NCBI RefSeq assembly: GCF_039540575.1
Contig: NZ_BAABFC010000009.1
Location: forward strand, 1-64,000
From: Pseudaeromonas paramecii
GTDB lineage: Bacteria; Pseudomonadota; Gammaproteobacteria; Enterobacterales; Aeromonadaceae
DNA: 64,000 nt
Reading direction: 5' to 3'
Below are positions 16,570 through 25,748 of this stretch, one piece after another (within the stretch, counting starts at the first letter, position 1; every line of letters begins with the position of its first letter). The position numbers and the translations under genes are program-made. The notes beneath the pieces were generated by a model. That model did no database searches, had not been told where the DNA came from, and worked only from the letters and a program-made list of their open reading frames with translations.

Positions 16570-16627
16570 CCCCCCTCGGCTGAGTTCTTATTTGTTGTAA
16601 ACCTGAAACGGTAAATTGACGAACTCT

Positions 16628-17584
16628 ATGAACAGCTCACTCCTGACTGCCTCAACCCTGCTCGTTACACTTTCTCTCACCGGCTGTGCCAACCTCACCA
16701 ATCAGGCAGTGAATGAGGTTAAAGCCGACATCAAGCGCAGCGAGCAACAGCTGGGCAGCCAGATGACCCAAGGACAACAGCAACAGCTACAGCAGCAGGC
16801 CAGCACCCAAGCCCAGCTGGATCGTCTGCTGGCGCAGCAAAAGGATAACGAGGTGCTGATCGGCAGCCTGCTGAGTCAGCAACAGACCCTCAACCAGATG
16901 GTGAAAAGCATGTCCCGTCCTCTTGTCAGCCAACAAAGCCCCGTCAAGTTCAGTGAACCTGGCCTCAGCACCCCGGATGGCAAGCTGATCCTGGGTGAGT
17001 CAGAGTGGGTCTACGTGGCCGAAGCCCACGGCACCTTCCAAAGCCGGGTGGATACCGGGGCCGCGACCTCCTCCATCAGCGCCACCGACATCCAGGTGTT
17101 CGAGCGCGATGGTCACCGCTGGGTCAAGTTCAAGATGCCGCTGGATGAAGGTGGCAGCATCGACATGGAAGCCCCCTTCGTGCGCTACGTGCGCATTCGC
17201 CAGTCTTCCTCCGACCACTACGATCGCCGCCCCTCCGTGCGCCTCTCCATCCAGTTGGGCAGCCTCAAGGAACAGGCCGAGTTCAACTTGAAAGACCGCT
17301 CCCAGATGGACTTCTCCTTGCTGCTGGGCCGTGAGCTGATCAAGGACGTGGCGGTGGTGGATGTGGCGCGGGAATTTGTGCAACCCAAGCCCGAGGCCGA
17401 TGGTGCCGCCGAGGTGACTGCCAAGTCACGCAAGGCCGAGACGCCCAAGCCGACACCGGCCACCAAGGTCACCCCCGTAGTCTCAGAAGCCGCTCCGGCG
17501 GTCGAGGCGCCGGCCAAGGCCGAGGTGAAACCGGCGGATGCCAAACCCGAGAGCAAGCCGGCCTCCGCCGCTAGCCAATCCTAA
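16628..17584 (+). CDS. Retropepsin-like 'ATP-dependent zinc protease' family lipoprotein
   Basis: About 318 aa. The N-terminus is a lipoprotein signal ending LSLTGC (Cys20), followed by a Gln-rich coiled coil (about 25-100). The central domain (about 110-250) contains RVDTGAATSSISATD, the DTGA-type active-site loop of retropepsin-like aspartic proteases, and corresponds to the family named Zn_protease (PF05618), whose 'zinc' label is historical. A low-complexity Ala/Pro/Lys/Glu tail covers about 255-318. The start could instead be the TTG at 16616. It opens a three-gene run with the inactive transglutaminase/7TM protein and the ATP-grasp ligase. The predicted role, by context, is trimming or release of a peptide made by the ligase. 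Confidence 0.85.
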   Translation: MNSSLLTASTLLVTLSLTGCANLTNQAVNEVKADIKRSEQQLGSQMTQGQQQQLQQQASTQAQLDRLLAQQKDNEVLIGSLLSQQQTLNQMVKSMSRPLVSQQSPVKFSEPGLSTPDGKLILGESEWVYVAEAHGTFQSRVDTGAATSSISATDIQVFERDGHRWVKFKMPLDEGGSIDMEAPFVRYVRIRQSSSDHYDRRPSVRLSIQLGSLKEQAEFNLKDRSQMDFSLLLGRELIKDVAVVDVAREFVQPKPEADGAAEVTAKSRKAETPKPTPATKVTPVVSEAAPAVEAPAKAEVKPADAKPESKPASAASQS

Positions 17585-17611
17585 TTCAGAGCAGGAACAG
17601 GTCCTTTTCCC

Positions 17612-19120
17612 ATGGTTTCTCGCCGCCCGTTTTACATCGCCGTCATCGTCCTGTACGTGCTCGGCATTGCCCTCATGCTCTATCGCCATATCGCCTTCGA
17701 GGTGCCTTGGCTACCCGGTGAACTCAGAGACGTCTGGTCCCTGGAGGCCAAGGTCGAGTTTGACGCTGACGGTGGCCCGGCCACCGCCTCCCTGGCCATT
17801 CCCTCGACCCAGAACGGCTACACCCTGATCGATCAGGCTGCCGCCAGTCCGGGCTATGGCCTGACCTTTGGCAGCAAGGACAACGCCAATCGCGCCATCT
17901 GGACCATCCGCGAAGCCCATGGTCATCAGGAGCTCTATTTCCGCGCCGACATGCTGAGCGATCCTTACGCCAAGGTGATGCTGACGCCGCCGGAGGTGGT
18001 CAAGCCCCTGTTCAAGGAGGCGGTAGAGACCGCCATGCGCCAGCTGCTGGATGAAGCCAAGGCCGAATCGGCGGATCCCTTCAGTCTGACCCAGGCCATA
18101 CTGCGCCAGCTGCAGGACAAGCAACTGAACGTCGAGCTGCTCAAGGAGCACAAGACCCCCGCCGAGCTGGTGGTGGACCTGCTGGGCATGAGCAATGTAC
18201 CGGCCCGGGTGGTGCGCGCCATCAGCCTGGAGGACGGCCGTCGCCGCCAGAGTCTGACCAACTATGTACAGGTGTTCTCCGCCGATGGCAGCCAGTACCG
18301 GCTGTTCAGCGTGGAGCCTAAGCCCAGCAGTGCCAATCCGCTGCTGATGTGGGAATACCAGTCGGTGCCCCTGCTGGATGTCACGGGTGGCAGCAACTCC
18401 CGCGTCACCTTCTCCATCATCAAGAAGCAGGTCTCCGTGGCTCGCGCCCTGTCGGCCAAGTTCCAGAATACCGAGCTGCTGAACCTGTCGGTGGATGCCC
18501 TGCCCCTGGAAGAGCAGGCCCTGTTCAAGGGCATACTGCTGCTGCCCATCGGGGTCATGGTGGTGGTGTTCCTGCGGATCATTGTCGGCCTCAAGACCTC
18601 CGGCACCTTCATGCCGGTGCTGATCGCCGTGGCCTTTATCCAGACCAATCTGACCGTCGGTCTGTTGGGCTTCCTGTCTATCGTCGGGGTGGGTCTCGTC
18701 ATCCGTTCCTACCTATCGCGACTCAACCTCTTGCTGGTGGCGCGGATCTCGGCGGTGATCATCACGGTGATCGGCATCATAGGTGTCCTCTCCTTCCTCA
18801 CCTACAAGCTGGGGCTGACCCAGGGCATGAAGATCACCTTCTTCCCCATGATCATCCTCTCCTGGACCATAGAGCGGATGTCCATTCTGTGGGAAGAAGA
18901 AGGTCCCAAGGAGGTGGTCAAGCAAGGTGGCGGCTCCTTGCTGGTGGCCGTGCTGGCTTACTTGGCCATGGACAACGGCCTCATCCAGCACCTGACCTTC
19001 AACTTCCTCGGCCTGCAGCTGGTGCTGATGGCAACCGTGCTGCTGATGGGTAACTACACAGGTTATCGGCTGTCCGAGCTGAAGCGTTTCAAACCCCTGG
19101 TGGACGAGCTGAAGAAATAA
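17612..19120 (+). CDS. Inactive transglutaminase fused to seven membrane helices (UUP1 type)
   Basis: 502 aa. A membrane helix at about 7-24 (YIAVIVLYVLGIALMLY) is followed by a periplasmic domain (about 30-300) of the inactive transglutaminase type, then about seven hydrophobic helices from 308 to the C-terminus (for example FKGILLLPIGVMVVVFLRII and LLVARISAVIITVIGIIGVL). This architecture (Transglut_i_TM plus 7TM_transglut) is recurrently encoded beside the RimK-like ligase and the retropepsin-like protease. Function is not established; a transporter or receptor for a ligated peptide is an inference made for this family from comparative genomics. It ends one base before the ligase start codon. 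Confidence 0.88.
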   Translation: MVSRRPFYIAVIVLYVLGIALMLYRHIAFEVPWLPGELRDVWSLEAKVEFDADGGPATASLAIPSTQNGYTLIDQAAASPGYGLTFGSKDNANRAIWTIREAHGHQELYFRADMLSDPYAKVMLTPPEVVKPLFKEAVETAMRQLLDEAKAESADPFSLTQAILRQLQDKQLNVELLKEHKTPAELVVDLLGMSNVPARVVRAISLEDGRRRQSLTNYVQVFSADGSQYRLFSVEPKPSSANPLLMWEYQSVPLLDVTGGSNSRVTFSIIKKQVSVARALSAKFQNTELLNLSVDALPLEEQALFKGILLLPIGVMVVVFLRIIVGLKTSGTFMPVLIAVAFIQTNLTVGLLGFLSIVGVGLVIRSYLSRLNLLLVARISAVIITVIGIIGVLSFLTYKLGLTQGMKITFFPMIILSWTIERMSILWEEEGPKEVVKQGGGSLLVAVLAYLAMDNGLIQHLTFNFLGLQLVLMATVLLMGNYTGYRLSELKRFKPLVDELKK

Positions 19121-19121
19121 G

Positions 19122-20096
19122 ATGGCATTCTGGAATCGCTATACCTCGCCATTCAAGCTGGCCAGCCTCGGCATCATGGGGATGAACCAGCGCAACATCA
19201 ATTACATAGGGCGCTATAACCCCAGATCCCTCTATCCGCTGGTGGACAACAAGCTCAAGACCAAGCGCATCGCCATCGATGCCGGGGTTACTGTGCCCAA
19301 GCTCATCGGCACCATCAGCTTCCAGCATGAGGTGGGGCGGATCACCAAGATGGTTCAGGATTGGCCGGGCTTCTGCATCAAGCCGGCCCGAGGCTCCGGT
19401 GGCAAGGGGATACTGGTGATCCTGAGCCACGAGAACGGCCTGTACTACAAACCCAACGGCCAGGCCTGCAATCAGGCGGATCTGGAGCGGCATGTCTCCA
19501 ATATCCTGGCCGGGCTCTTCTCCCTGGGGGGCAAGCCGGACTTGGTGATGGTCGAGGATCTCATCAACTTCGATGATGTCTTTGACGGCTACTCCTTTGA
19601 AGGGGTGCCGGATACCCGGGTCATAGTGTTCAAGGGCTTCCCCGTGATGGCCATGATGCGGCTGTCCACCTCCTCCTCCGATGGCAAGGCCAACCTGCAC
19701 CAGGGGGCCGTGGGGGTCGGCATCTGTCTGCGTACCGGCCGCGCCCTGCGGGCGGTGCAGTACAACGAGCCGCTGCGCTACCATCCGGATACCCAGAAGG
19801 ATCTGTTCGAGCTGCAGGTGCCCCATTGGCACAAGCTGCTGACCCTGGCCTCCAGCTGCTACGAGATGTCCGGTCTGGGTTATCTGGGCACCGACATGGT
19901 GCTGGACAAGAAACGCGGCCCCATGCTGCTGGAGCTCAATGCCCGTCCAGGGCTCTCCATCCAGATCGCCAACGCCGCCGGCCTGTTGCCACGGCTGCGC
20001 GCCGTCACCAAGCTGGGCAAGGTCAGCATGAGTGTAGAGGAGCGGATCCAGTTTGCCATGGACAAGTTCGGCATCTTTACCGGCCCGCAGCTCTAG
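19122..20096 (+). CDS. RimK-like ATP-grasp alpha-L-glutamate ligase family protein
   Basis: 324 aa cytoplasmic ATP-grasp enzyme. Visible motifs are the ATP-binding KPARGSGGKGILVI loop (about 87-100), the hinge MVEDLINFDDVF, and the metal-binding MLLELNARPGLSIQIANAAG near the C-terminus (about 268-287). Enzymes of this group form amide bonds by adding an amino acid to a carboxylate or peptide; the substrate here is unknown. It is the last gene of the protease-7TM-ligase locus and is closed by a strong bidirectional terminator. Confidence 0.88.
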   Translation: MAFWNRYTSPFKLASLGIMGMNQRNINYIGRYNPRSLYPLVDNKLKTKRIAIDAGVTVPKLIGTISFQHEVGRITKMVQDWPGFCIKPARGSGGKGILVILSHENGLYYKPNGQACNQADLERHVSNILAGLFSLGGKPDLVMVEDLINFDDVFDGYSFEGVPDTRVIVFKGFPVMAMMRLSTSSSDGKANLHQGAVGVGICLRTGRALRAVQYNEPLRYHPDTQKDLFELQVPHWHKLLTLASSCYEMSGLGYLGTDMVLDKKRGPMLLELNARPGLSIQIANAAGLLPRLRAVTKLGKVSMSVEERIQFAMDKFGIFTGPQL

Positions 20097-20108
20097 GTGG
20101 ATCACGAT

Positions 20109-20137
20109 AAAAAAGGCGCCCTCGCGGCGCCTTTTTT
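20109..20137 (+). terminator. Bidirectional terminator between ligase and GT-C gene
   Basis: A perfect GGCGCC stem (20115-20120/20126-20131) with a 5-nt loop is flanked by six A on the left and six T on the right, so it can stop transcription from both sides. The two genes converge here. Confidence 0.9.
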
Positions 20138-20148
20138 ATTTTCGGACA

Positions 20149-21822
20149 CTAACCACGGCGGCGGAACAGACCGGGTTGCACCTCGTCATAGGCCGTCACT
20201 ATATGGGTCAATAACGCCCGCTGGGAGACGGAATAGGCGGCCGGATCGGCCCGGAAGCGCGCCAACTTCTTACCCCGCACCAGGATAAAGCGCGGCGGCT
20301 TGGCCTGCAGCGCGGCCAGCACGGCAGCCTTCACGTCATAGCCCGGGCTGACGTTGTCAAAAAACAGGTAAGGGGTCGCGGCGGCCCGATCGCTCCAGAC
20401 ATAAAACTGCGGCAGCGTCCCCTCCACCCAGAGGGTATCGTCTGGACTCGACTCGGCACGGATCTGCTGCACCTGTTGCCAGGTCTGCGCATTGAAGGGC
20501 CGCCCGGCGGTACCAGCCAGGTAGAGCGAGTAAGCGGTTAGGCTGACCAGCAGGACCGCACTCATCCCCAGGGTCAACGCCTGAGCACTAAGCCCTCTTT
20601 GAGGGAGAAAGCGCCAGCCGGCCAGGATCAGCAATCCCCCCGCCCCAAGGGCCACCCCCATCTGTAGCGCCACCTTGTCAAGCGGCCACTCAAACCGGGT
20701 CCAGTCAAACAGGGTATGGGGAATGAGCAAGAACAACCCCCAGCCCAGCAGCACAGGCCAGGCCCAGCGCCACCCCTGCCCCGCCCAGTGAAGCAGCAAA
20801 GCCAGGCTCAAGGGCAACAGGGGCAGTATCAGCTCGTCATAATGATCATACACATGACCGGACACCGAATTGGCCACCAGACCCGCCAAGCCCCCCCACA
20901 GCAGCACCCAGAGCAGACCGGACCTCAGCCTAAGCTGCTCGCCAAGCCCCTGGCTAAACAGCCCCCAGAGCACCCAAGGCAGCAGCAACAGCCAGCCGGT
21001 ACGCAACAGGCCCACCAGCCCCACCGCCAGGGAAAAACCCGAGCCATAGCTGTGACCAAAGAAGACGCCATAGGCATAGAAAACGAAGTTGTCCCAGACC
21101 CCCTGCCGCCAGAAGTAGGCCAACAAGGGCAGGGCCACCAGCAGCAGGCCCGCTAGGGCACTGAGCGCCAGCCAAACCACCTGGCGCCACTGCCCCTGAG
21201 CCAACCAGAGACAGGCCAGCCCGGCATACCAGGCCGCCCACAACACGGCGTTGTTGGGACGCATCATGAACACCAGCCCCATGGTCAGGGCCGGCAGCCA
21301 GGCCTGGGCCAGCACAAAGCGCCCGGTCTGCAGCTGACTGGCAAAACCGCCGAAGGCCAGCAACGCCAGTGCCAGGCTCCACTCCTCGGTCATGTTGCCG
21401 TAGTAGTAGCGCAAGCCGCACAGCGCCAGGGTCGCCAGCAGCGCCAGCCAGCAGGCCGATACGGAACAACCCAGACGACGCAGACCACCATAGGCACTGA
21501 ATAGTCCCAGGGTCAGCAGCAGGGTTTCAAAGGCTGCCATGCCGGCAAACCCGCCCAATCGGTAGCCCAGAGCATCCAGGGCAAAGATCATGGGGCCCTT
21601 GATATCCAGCATGTCGCGATAGAGTACGGCGCCCTCGGACCACATCTTGCCCATGACGGCAAACAAGGAGGCATCAAAGGCCGGCGCCATGCCGTACCAC
21701 AGGGGGTTTTGTACCGTCAGCAGACCCGCCAACAGCAGGCAGAGCCAGCCTCTTAGCCAAGCCTGTTCATCTGCCAAAGACAAGAGCCGCCGGACCCGGC
21801 CCCCCATTTGCGATTGCTCCAT
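20149..21822 (-). CDS. GT-C family membrane glycosyltransferase (ArnT/GT39-like)
   Basis: 557 aa with about eleven to twelve hydrophobic helices, then a soluble C-terminal domain (about 435-557). After the first helix the segment APAFDASLFAVMGKMW followed by LYRDMLDIKGPMIFALDALG matches the acidic loop of lipid-linked-sugar transferases, where the catalytic Asp lies. The donor would be a polyprenyl-phosphate sugar and the acceptor is unknown. I start at ATG 21822 because AGGAGTGGTC precedes it; the frame extends to 21873. It is transcribed alone, between two terminators. Confidence 0.75.
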   Translation of the reverse strand: MEQSQMGGRVRRLLSLADEQAWLRGWLCLLLAGLLTVQNPLWYGMAPAFDASLFAVMGKMWSEGAVLYRDMLDIKGPMIFALDALGYRLGGFAGMAAFETLLLTLGLFSAYGGLRRLGCSVSACWLALLATLALCGLRYYYGNMTEEWSLALALLAFGGFASQLQTGRFVLAQAWLPALTMGLVFMMRPNNAVLWAAWYAGLACLWLAQGQWRQVVWLALSALAGLLLVALPLLAYFWRQGVWDNFVFYAYGVFFGHSYGSGFSLAVGLVGLLRTGWLLLLPWVLWGLFSQGLGEQLRLRSGLLWVLLWGGLAGLVANSVSGHVYDHYDELILPLLPLSLALLLHWAGQGWRWAWPVLLGWGLFLLIPHTLFDWTRFEWPLDKVALQMGVALGAGGLLILAGWRFLPQRGLSAQALTLGMSAVLLVSLTAYSLYLAGTAGRPFNAQTWQQVQQIRAESSPDDTLWVEGTLPQFYVWSDRAAATPYLFFDNVSPGYDVKAAVLAALQAKPPRFILVRGKKLARFRADPAAYSVSQRALLTHIVTAYDEVQPGLFRRRG

Positions 21823-21853
21823 GACCACTCCTAGGTGCAGCCAGACACAACAA

Positions 21854-21871
21854 GGCCCCGCATGCGGGGCC
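21854..21871 (-). terminator. Hairpin after the TerC/CBS gene
   Basis: A GGCCCCG/CGGGGCC perfect 7-bp stem with a CATG loop lies 17 nt past the TerC/CBS stop codon. The following minus-strand sequence (TTGTTGTG) is only moderately U-rich. Confidence 0.55.
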
Positions 21872-21888
21872 ACTCCAATTCTTTTCGA

Positions 21889-23337
21889 CTAGCTATCTTG
21901 CCGCCGTAACCACAGGGTTTCAATACGGTGCGCATTCAGCGTCAGTACCGTGATCTGCCAGCCATCCACCACCAACTCCTCTCCCTGACGGGGCAGACGT
22001 TGCAACTGCTCCAACAACCAACCCGCCAGTGTGTGGTAATGACTGGTGGGAGGCGCCGGGAAGCCGATCTGCCGCTGCAATTCCTGCAGCAGGTAATCCC
22101 CGCTGACCCGATAGCTACCCGGTCCCATGCGCACCAGATCCTGCTCCTCCTCTCCCGGCTCCGGCAGTTTGCCGGCAATCTCCTCCAGCACGTCACGTAT
22201 GGTGATGAGGCCCTCGAAGTTGCCGAACTCATCCAGCACGAAGGCCATGTGGCTGCGGGCCTGGCGAAACTGATCCAGGGCGCCCAGCACGCTGAGGGTT
22301 TCCGGCAAACACAGGGGGTGGGGGTTGACCAGGGACTCCAGGGCCAAAGGCTCCTCTTGCAGCAGGCGCGCCAGCACATCCCGCTTGCGCAAGATCCCCA
22401 GCGGCGCATCCTTGTTGCCCTCCCGGATCACCACCAGGCGGGAATGGGGGGTGCGCGCCAGTTGGGCATGAATCGACTCAAGTGGTTCACTCAAGTCCAG
22501 CATCTCCACATCGTGGCGCACCGACATGATGGCCCGGATGGGCAGATCCGACAGCTGACTGACCCGTGCCAGCATGGACTGGGCCTCCCGCTCCAGGGGC
22601 GGCAGCGGCATGGCCTCCTCGGCAGAGGCGGGCTGGGTCGGCGCGGCTGTCAAGGCGCCATAGCGAAACCGCCACAACAGCCAGGCGGCCAGCATCACCA
22701 GGGTGATCAACCAGTAGAGGATAACCAGCGGCAGCTGGGTACCCAGCCCTTCGGCCAGCAGGGTCACCCCCACCAGCAGCAACAGGGCCTGGGCCAGCCG
22801 TAACAGACGATGATCCTCCAGCCAGCGCCAGCGATCGATGGGCAGCCGCCAGAACAGCAGGGGCACCAGCGCCCAGATCAGCAAGATGGGCCAGGGGGAG
22901 CGCAACAGGCCGATGGCAAGCGCCGCACTCTGGGCGGCAAACAGTAGACTGCACAGCCCGGCTTGCCAAAGACCGCGGCGAAAATCCACACCGTCCGGTG
23001 CTGCGGACTCGGTAGTCTCATCGGGCCGCAACAAGCCGTTGACCCCGCGCAGCAGCAGATAGCCACCCGCCAGCCAGGCCAGCCAGGGACGTACCGCCAG
23101 GGATTGGGCTTCGCCCGCCACCAGCAAGCAGGGGGCCAGCGGCAACAAGAAGAGCAGGCGCCAGGCGCCGCCCATGGCCAATCCCAGGGCCACAAAGCGG
23201 CGACGGCGATGACCCGCCCAGACGCAGGCCCCAGCTTGCAGCTCACGGCGGGAGGCCAGCCAGGTGCGCCCCTCCAGCAGCAACAGGCAGAGCATGCCCC
23301 AGTAGAGCAATGGATCCGTGGTCATCATCCCTGACAT
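21889..23337 (-). CDS. TerC family membrane protein with CBS pair and CorC_HlyC domain
   Basis: About 482 aa. The N-terminal half (about 5-235) has about seven hydrophobic helices of the TerC type, the middle (about 265-385) is a CBS pair (IRAIMSVRHDVEMLDLSE and VNPHPLCLPETLSVLGAL), and the C-terminus (about 395-480) is the CorC_HlyC transporter-associated domain (SYRVSGDYLLQELQRQIGF). E. coli YoaE and YegH have this layout. Members are linked to metal export, but the ion is not known here. The N-terminal helices are unusually Leu/Trp/Arg-rich, so the TerC assignment is less certain than the CBS part. It begins 12 nt after queC. Confidence 0.8.
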   Translation of the reverse strand: MSGMMTTDPLLYWGMLCLLLLEGRTWLASRRELQAGACVWAGHRRRRFVALGLAMGGAWRLLFLLPLAPCLLVAGEAQSLAVRPWLAWLAGGYLLLRGVNGLLRPDETTESAAPDGVDFRRGLWQAGLCSLLFAAQSAALAIGLLRSPWPILLIWALVPLLFWRLPIDRWRWLEDHRLLRLAQALLLLVGVTLLAEGLGTQLPLVILYWLITLVMLAAWLLWRFRYGALTAAPTQPASAEEAMPLPPLEREAQSMLARVSQLSDLPIRAIMSVRHDVEMLDLSEPLESIHAQLARTPHSRLVVIREGNKDAPLGILRKRDVLARLLQEEPLALESLVNPHPLCLPETLSVLGALDQFRQARSHMAFVLDEFGNFEGLITIRDVLEEIAGKLPEPGEEEQDLVRMGPGSYRVSGDYLLQELQRQIGFPAPPTSHYHTLAGWLLEQLQRLPRQGEELVVDGWQITVLTLNAHRIETLWLRRQDS

Positions 23338-23349
23338 CAAGCGATTACC

Positions 23350-24069
23350 TCATCCTTGAGCTATGGGTGATGACTGGGCCAGCTTGGCCTCCAGACTGGC
23401 CATCACCGCGGCCGGATGCGCCAGATAGGCCGCCAGCCCCTTGGCCCGCAGCTGACAGGCTGGGCATTCGCCACAGCCCTCCCCCACCACACCGTTGTAG
23501 CAGGTCAGGGTCTGGTGACGCACATACTCCAGGCGACCGTAGCGATCCGCCAGGGCCCAGGTCTGGGCCTTGTCCAGCCACATCAAGGGGGTGAGGATCG
23601 TCAGCGGTCGCTCCATCCCCAGCACCAGGGCGCGATTGAGGGCCTGCACGAAGTCGTTGCGACAGTCCGGGTAGCCGGAGAAGTCGGTCTCACAAACCCC
23701 GGTGATGATCACCTCGGCCCCCACCTGATAGGCATAGATCCCGGCCAGGGTGAGAAAGACGATGTTGCGCCCGGGCACGAAGGTGTTGGGCAAGCCATTG
23801 TCCTGCAGCTGGCTACTGACCGGGATCGACGCCCGGGTCAGGGCCGAGGCGGCCAACTCACCCAGCAAGGAGACATCCATCACCTTGTGCGCCGTCACCC
23901 CCAGCTCCTGGGCAATCTGTCGCGCCACCTCTATCTCGTTGGCATGCCGTTGGCCGTAGTCGAAGGTCAGGGCATGCACCTCGTCGTAGCGGTTCAGCGC
24001 CTGGATGAGACAGGTGGTACTGTCCTGGCCGCCACTGAATACCACCACGGCCTTGGTTTGCTTGCTCAT
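23350..24069 (-). CDS. queC: 7-cyano-7-deazaguanine synthase QueC
   Basis: 239 aa. Makes preQ0 from 7-carboxy-7-deazaguanine with ATP and ammonia in queuosine biosynthesis. The PP-loop VVVFSGGQDSTTCLIQAL is at the N-terminus and the C-terminal zinc site is CGECPAC plus an upstream Cys (TLTCYNGVVGEGCGEC). ETDFSGYPDCRNDFV is a family motif. It lies 12 nt after rluB; other queuosine genes are not in the window. Confidence 0.97.
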   Translation of the reverse strand: MSKQTKAVVVFSGGQDSTTCLIQALNRYDEVHALTFDYGQRHANEIEVARQIAQELGVTAHKVMDVSLLGELAASALTRASIPVSSQLQDNGLPNTFVPGRNIVFLTLAGIYAYQVGAEVIITGVCETDFSGYPDCRNDFVQALNRALVLGMERPLTILTPLMWLDKAQTWALADRYGRLEYVRHQTLTCYNGVVGEGCGECPACQLRAKGLAAYLAHPAAVMASLEAKLAQSSPIAQG

Positions 24070-24081
24070 CGCCGCCGCTCC

Positions 24082-25071
24082 TTACCGTCCGCGACCGCCG
24101 GCCTTACCGGCACGCAATGGCGCCTTGGGGGCCACCGGGCTGCCAACCCGCGGCTTGGCCGGGCGGGCCTTGGCCGGTTGCTGAGGCTTCTCGCTGGGGG
24201 CGCGACGCTCCACATGGGCCTGACGGTTGTCACCGTGCTGCTGCTCCTGGTGCTTACGCACCGCCCGGCGGATCTGGGCCTTCTGCTTGAACTGCGCCTT
24301 GCGATCGTCCACCGCCACCTTGGTCTCGGTTTCGGCCAACAGGCCCACCAGCTTGCGCAGGTAGTTCACCTCTTCCAGACCCAGCTCCTTCCAGCCACCG
24401 CGGGGGACGTTCTTATCCAGCTGGATATCGCCGTAGCGGATCCGCATCAGACGGCTCACCTGCACCTCCTGGCTCTCCCACAGGCGACGCACCTCCCGGT
24501 TACGCCCCTCGCACAGGGTGACATTGAACCACTGGTTCATGCCTTCACCACCGGCGCGGCCAATCTTGTCGAACTTGCCTTCGCCGTCTTCAAGCTGCAC
24601 ACCGCGGCGCAACCGTTGCAGCATGGCTTCGTTGACCTCACCGAACACCCGCACGGCGTATTCCCGCTCCACCTCGTGGCGCGGGTGCATCAGGCGGTTG
24701 GCCAGCTCACCGTCTGTGGTGAACAACAACAGACCCGAGGTGTTGACGTCCAGGCGGCCGACGGCAATCCAGCGCCCCTCCTTGAGGATGGGCAGGCGGT
24801 CAAACACGGTAGGACGCCCTTCCGGGTCGTGCCGGGTACACATCTCGCCTTCGGGCTTGTGATAGGCCAGCACCCGGCAGATCTGCTCCTCGGCAGCCTT
24901 GGTATTCACCGTGTGTCCATCCACCCGGATCACGGCACCCGGCCCGACACGGTCGCCCAGCACAGCCACCTTGCCGTCGACACTCACCCGGCCGGCACTG
25001 ATGATGGTCTCCATCTCGCGACGGGAACCTACGCCGGCCCGCGCCAGCACTTTTTGCAATTTTTCGCTCAT
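24082..25071 (-). CDS. rluB: 23S rRNA pseudouridine(2605) synthase RluB
   Basis: 329 aa. An S4 RNA-binding domain (EKLQKVLARAGVGSRREMET, about 3-50) precedes the RsuA-type catalytic domain with the conserved Asp in GRLDVNTSGLLLFTTDGEL. The C-terminal 80 residues are a basic, low-complexity Lys/Arg/Pro/Ala extension typical of RluB but not needed for fold recognition. The paralogue RluE/RluF families lack this tail. The rnm-yciO-rluB order is shared with E. coli. Confidence 0.93.
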   Translation of the reverse strand: MSEKLQKVLARAGVGSRREMETIISAGRVSVDGKVAVLGDRVGPGAVIRVDGHTVNTKAAEEQICRVLAYHKPEGEMCTRHDPEGRPTVFDRLPILKEGRWIAVGRLDVNTSGLLLFTTDGELANRLMHPRHEVEREYAVRVFGEVNEAMLQRLRRGVQLEDGEGKFDKIGRAGGEGMNQWFNVTLCEGRNREVRRLWESQEVQVSRLMRIRYGDIQLDKNVPRGGWKELGLEEVNYLRKLVGLLAETETKVAVDDRKAQFKQKAQIRRAVRKHQEQQHGDNRQAHVERRAPSEKPQQPAKARPAKPRVGSPVAPKAPLRAGKAGGRGR

Positions 25072-25127
25072 GATCTTGTTTCCAAAGGGGGGCTAGGCCC
25101 CCGGTCAGAGGTGGCCTCGGGCCAGAA

Positions 25128-25748
25128 TTATTCGAAACGGCTGGGGTCGCCGGCGCCCCGACGGACCACCACAGGGGTCTCCTCGGAGAAGTCCACGACA
25201 GTGGTGGGCTGCTCGCCCAGGTTGCCACCATCGATGATGAGATCCACCAGCTTGCCCAGGTGGTCCCGAATCGCCTCGGGGTCGGATTCGGTGATCTCGG
25301 CCCCCGGCAGTATCAGGGAGGTGGACATCATGGGTTCCCCCAGCGCCTCCAGCAGGGCCAGGGTGATCCTGTCCCCCGGCACCCGCAGGCCTATGGTCTT
25401 CTTCTTCTCGTTGAGCACCCGGCGGGGCACTTCCTTGGTGGCCTTGAAGATGAAGGTGTAAGGCCCGGGGGTGTTGTTCTTGATCAGGCGAAAGGCCTGG
25501 TTGTCCACCCGCGCAAAATGGGAGATCTCGGCCAGATCCTTGCACAACAGGGTGAAGTTATGGTCCTGCCCCAGTTGCCGGATGCGACAGATCCGCTCCA
25601 TGGCGGACTTGTCGCCCACCTGGCAGCCCAGGGCATAACCGGAGTCCGTGGGATAGACCAGCACACCGCCGTCCCGCAACAAGGCAACGGCCTGGTTGAT
25701 GAGACGCGGCTGGGGGTTTTCAGGGTGAAGGGTAAAATATTGACTCAT
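25128..25748 (-). CDS. yciO: YciO, Sua5/YciO/YrdC family protein
   Basis: 206 aa, the same length as E. coli YciO. The YrdC-like fold is indicated by LLRDGGVLVYPTDSGYALGC, FTLLCKDLAEIS and TIGLRVPGDRITLALLEALG. It is related to TsaC, which makes threonylcarbamoyl-AMP, but YciO's own role is less certain. The start at 25748 overlaps the rnm stop by 4 nt (ATGA), showing tight coupling; the longer open frame lies inside rnm. Confidence 0.94.
   Translation of the reverse strand: MSQYFTLHPENPQPRLINQAVALLRDGGVLVYPTDSGYALGCQVGDKSAMERICRIRQLGQDHNFTLLCKDLAEISHFARVDNQAFRLIKNNTPGPYTFIFKATKEVPRRVLNEKKKTIGLRVPGDRITLALLEALGEPMMSTSLILPGAEITESDPEAIRDHLGKLVDLIIDGGNLGEQPTTVVDFSEETPVVVRRGAGDPSRFE

Noticed and set aside
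23416..25461. 681-codon plus-strand open frame opposite queC and rluB
   Set aside because: It is antisense to two clear enzymes, is low-complexity and has no ribosome site.
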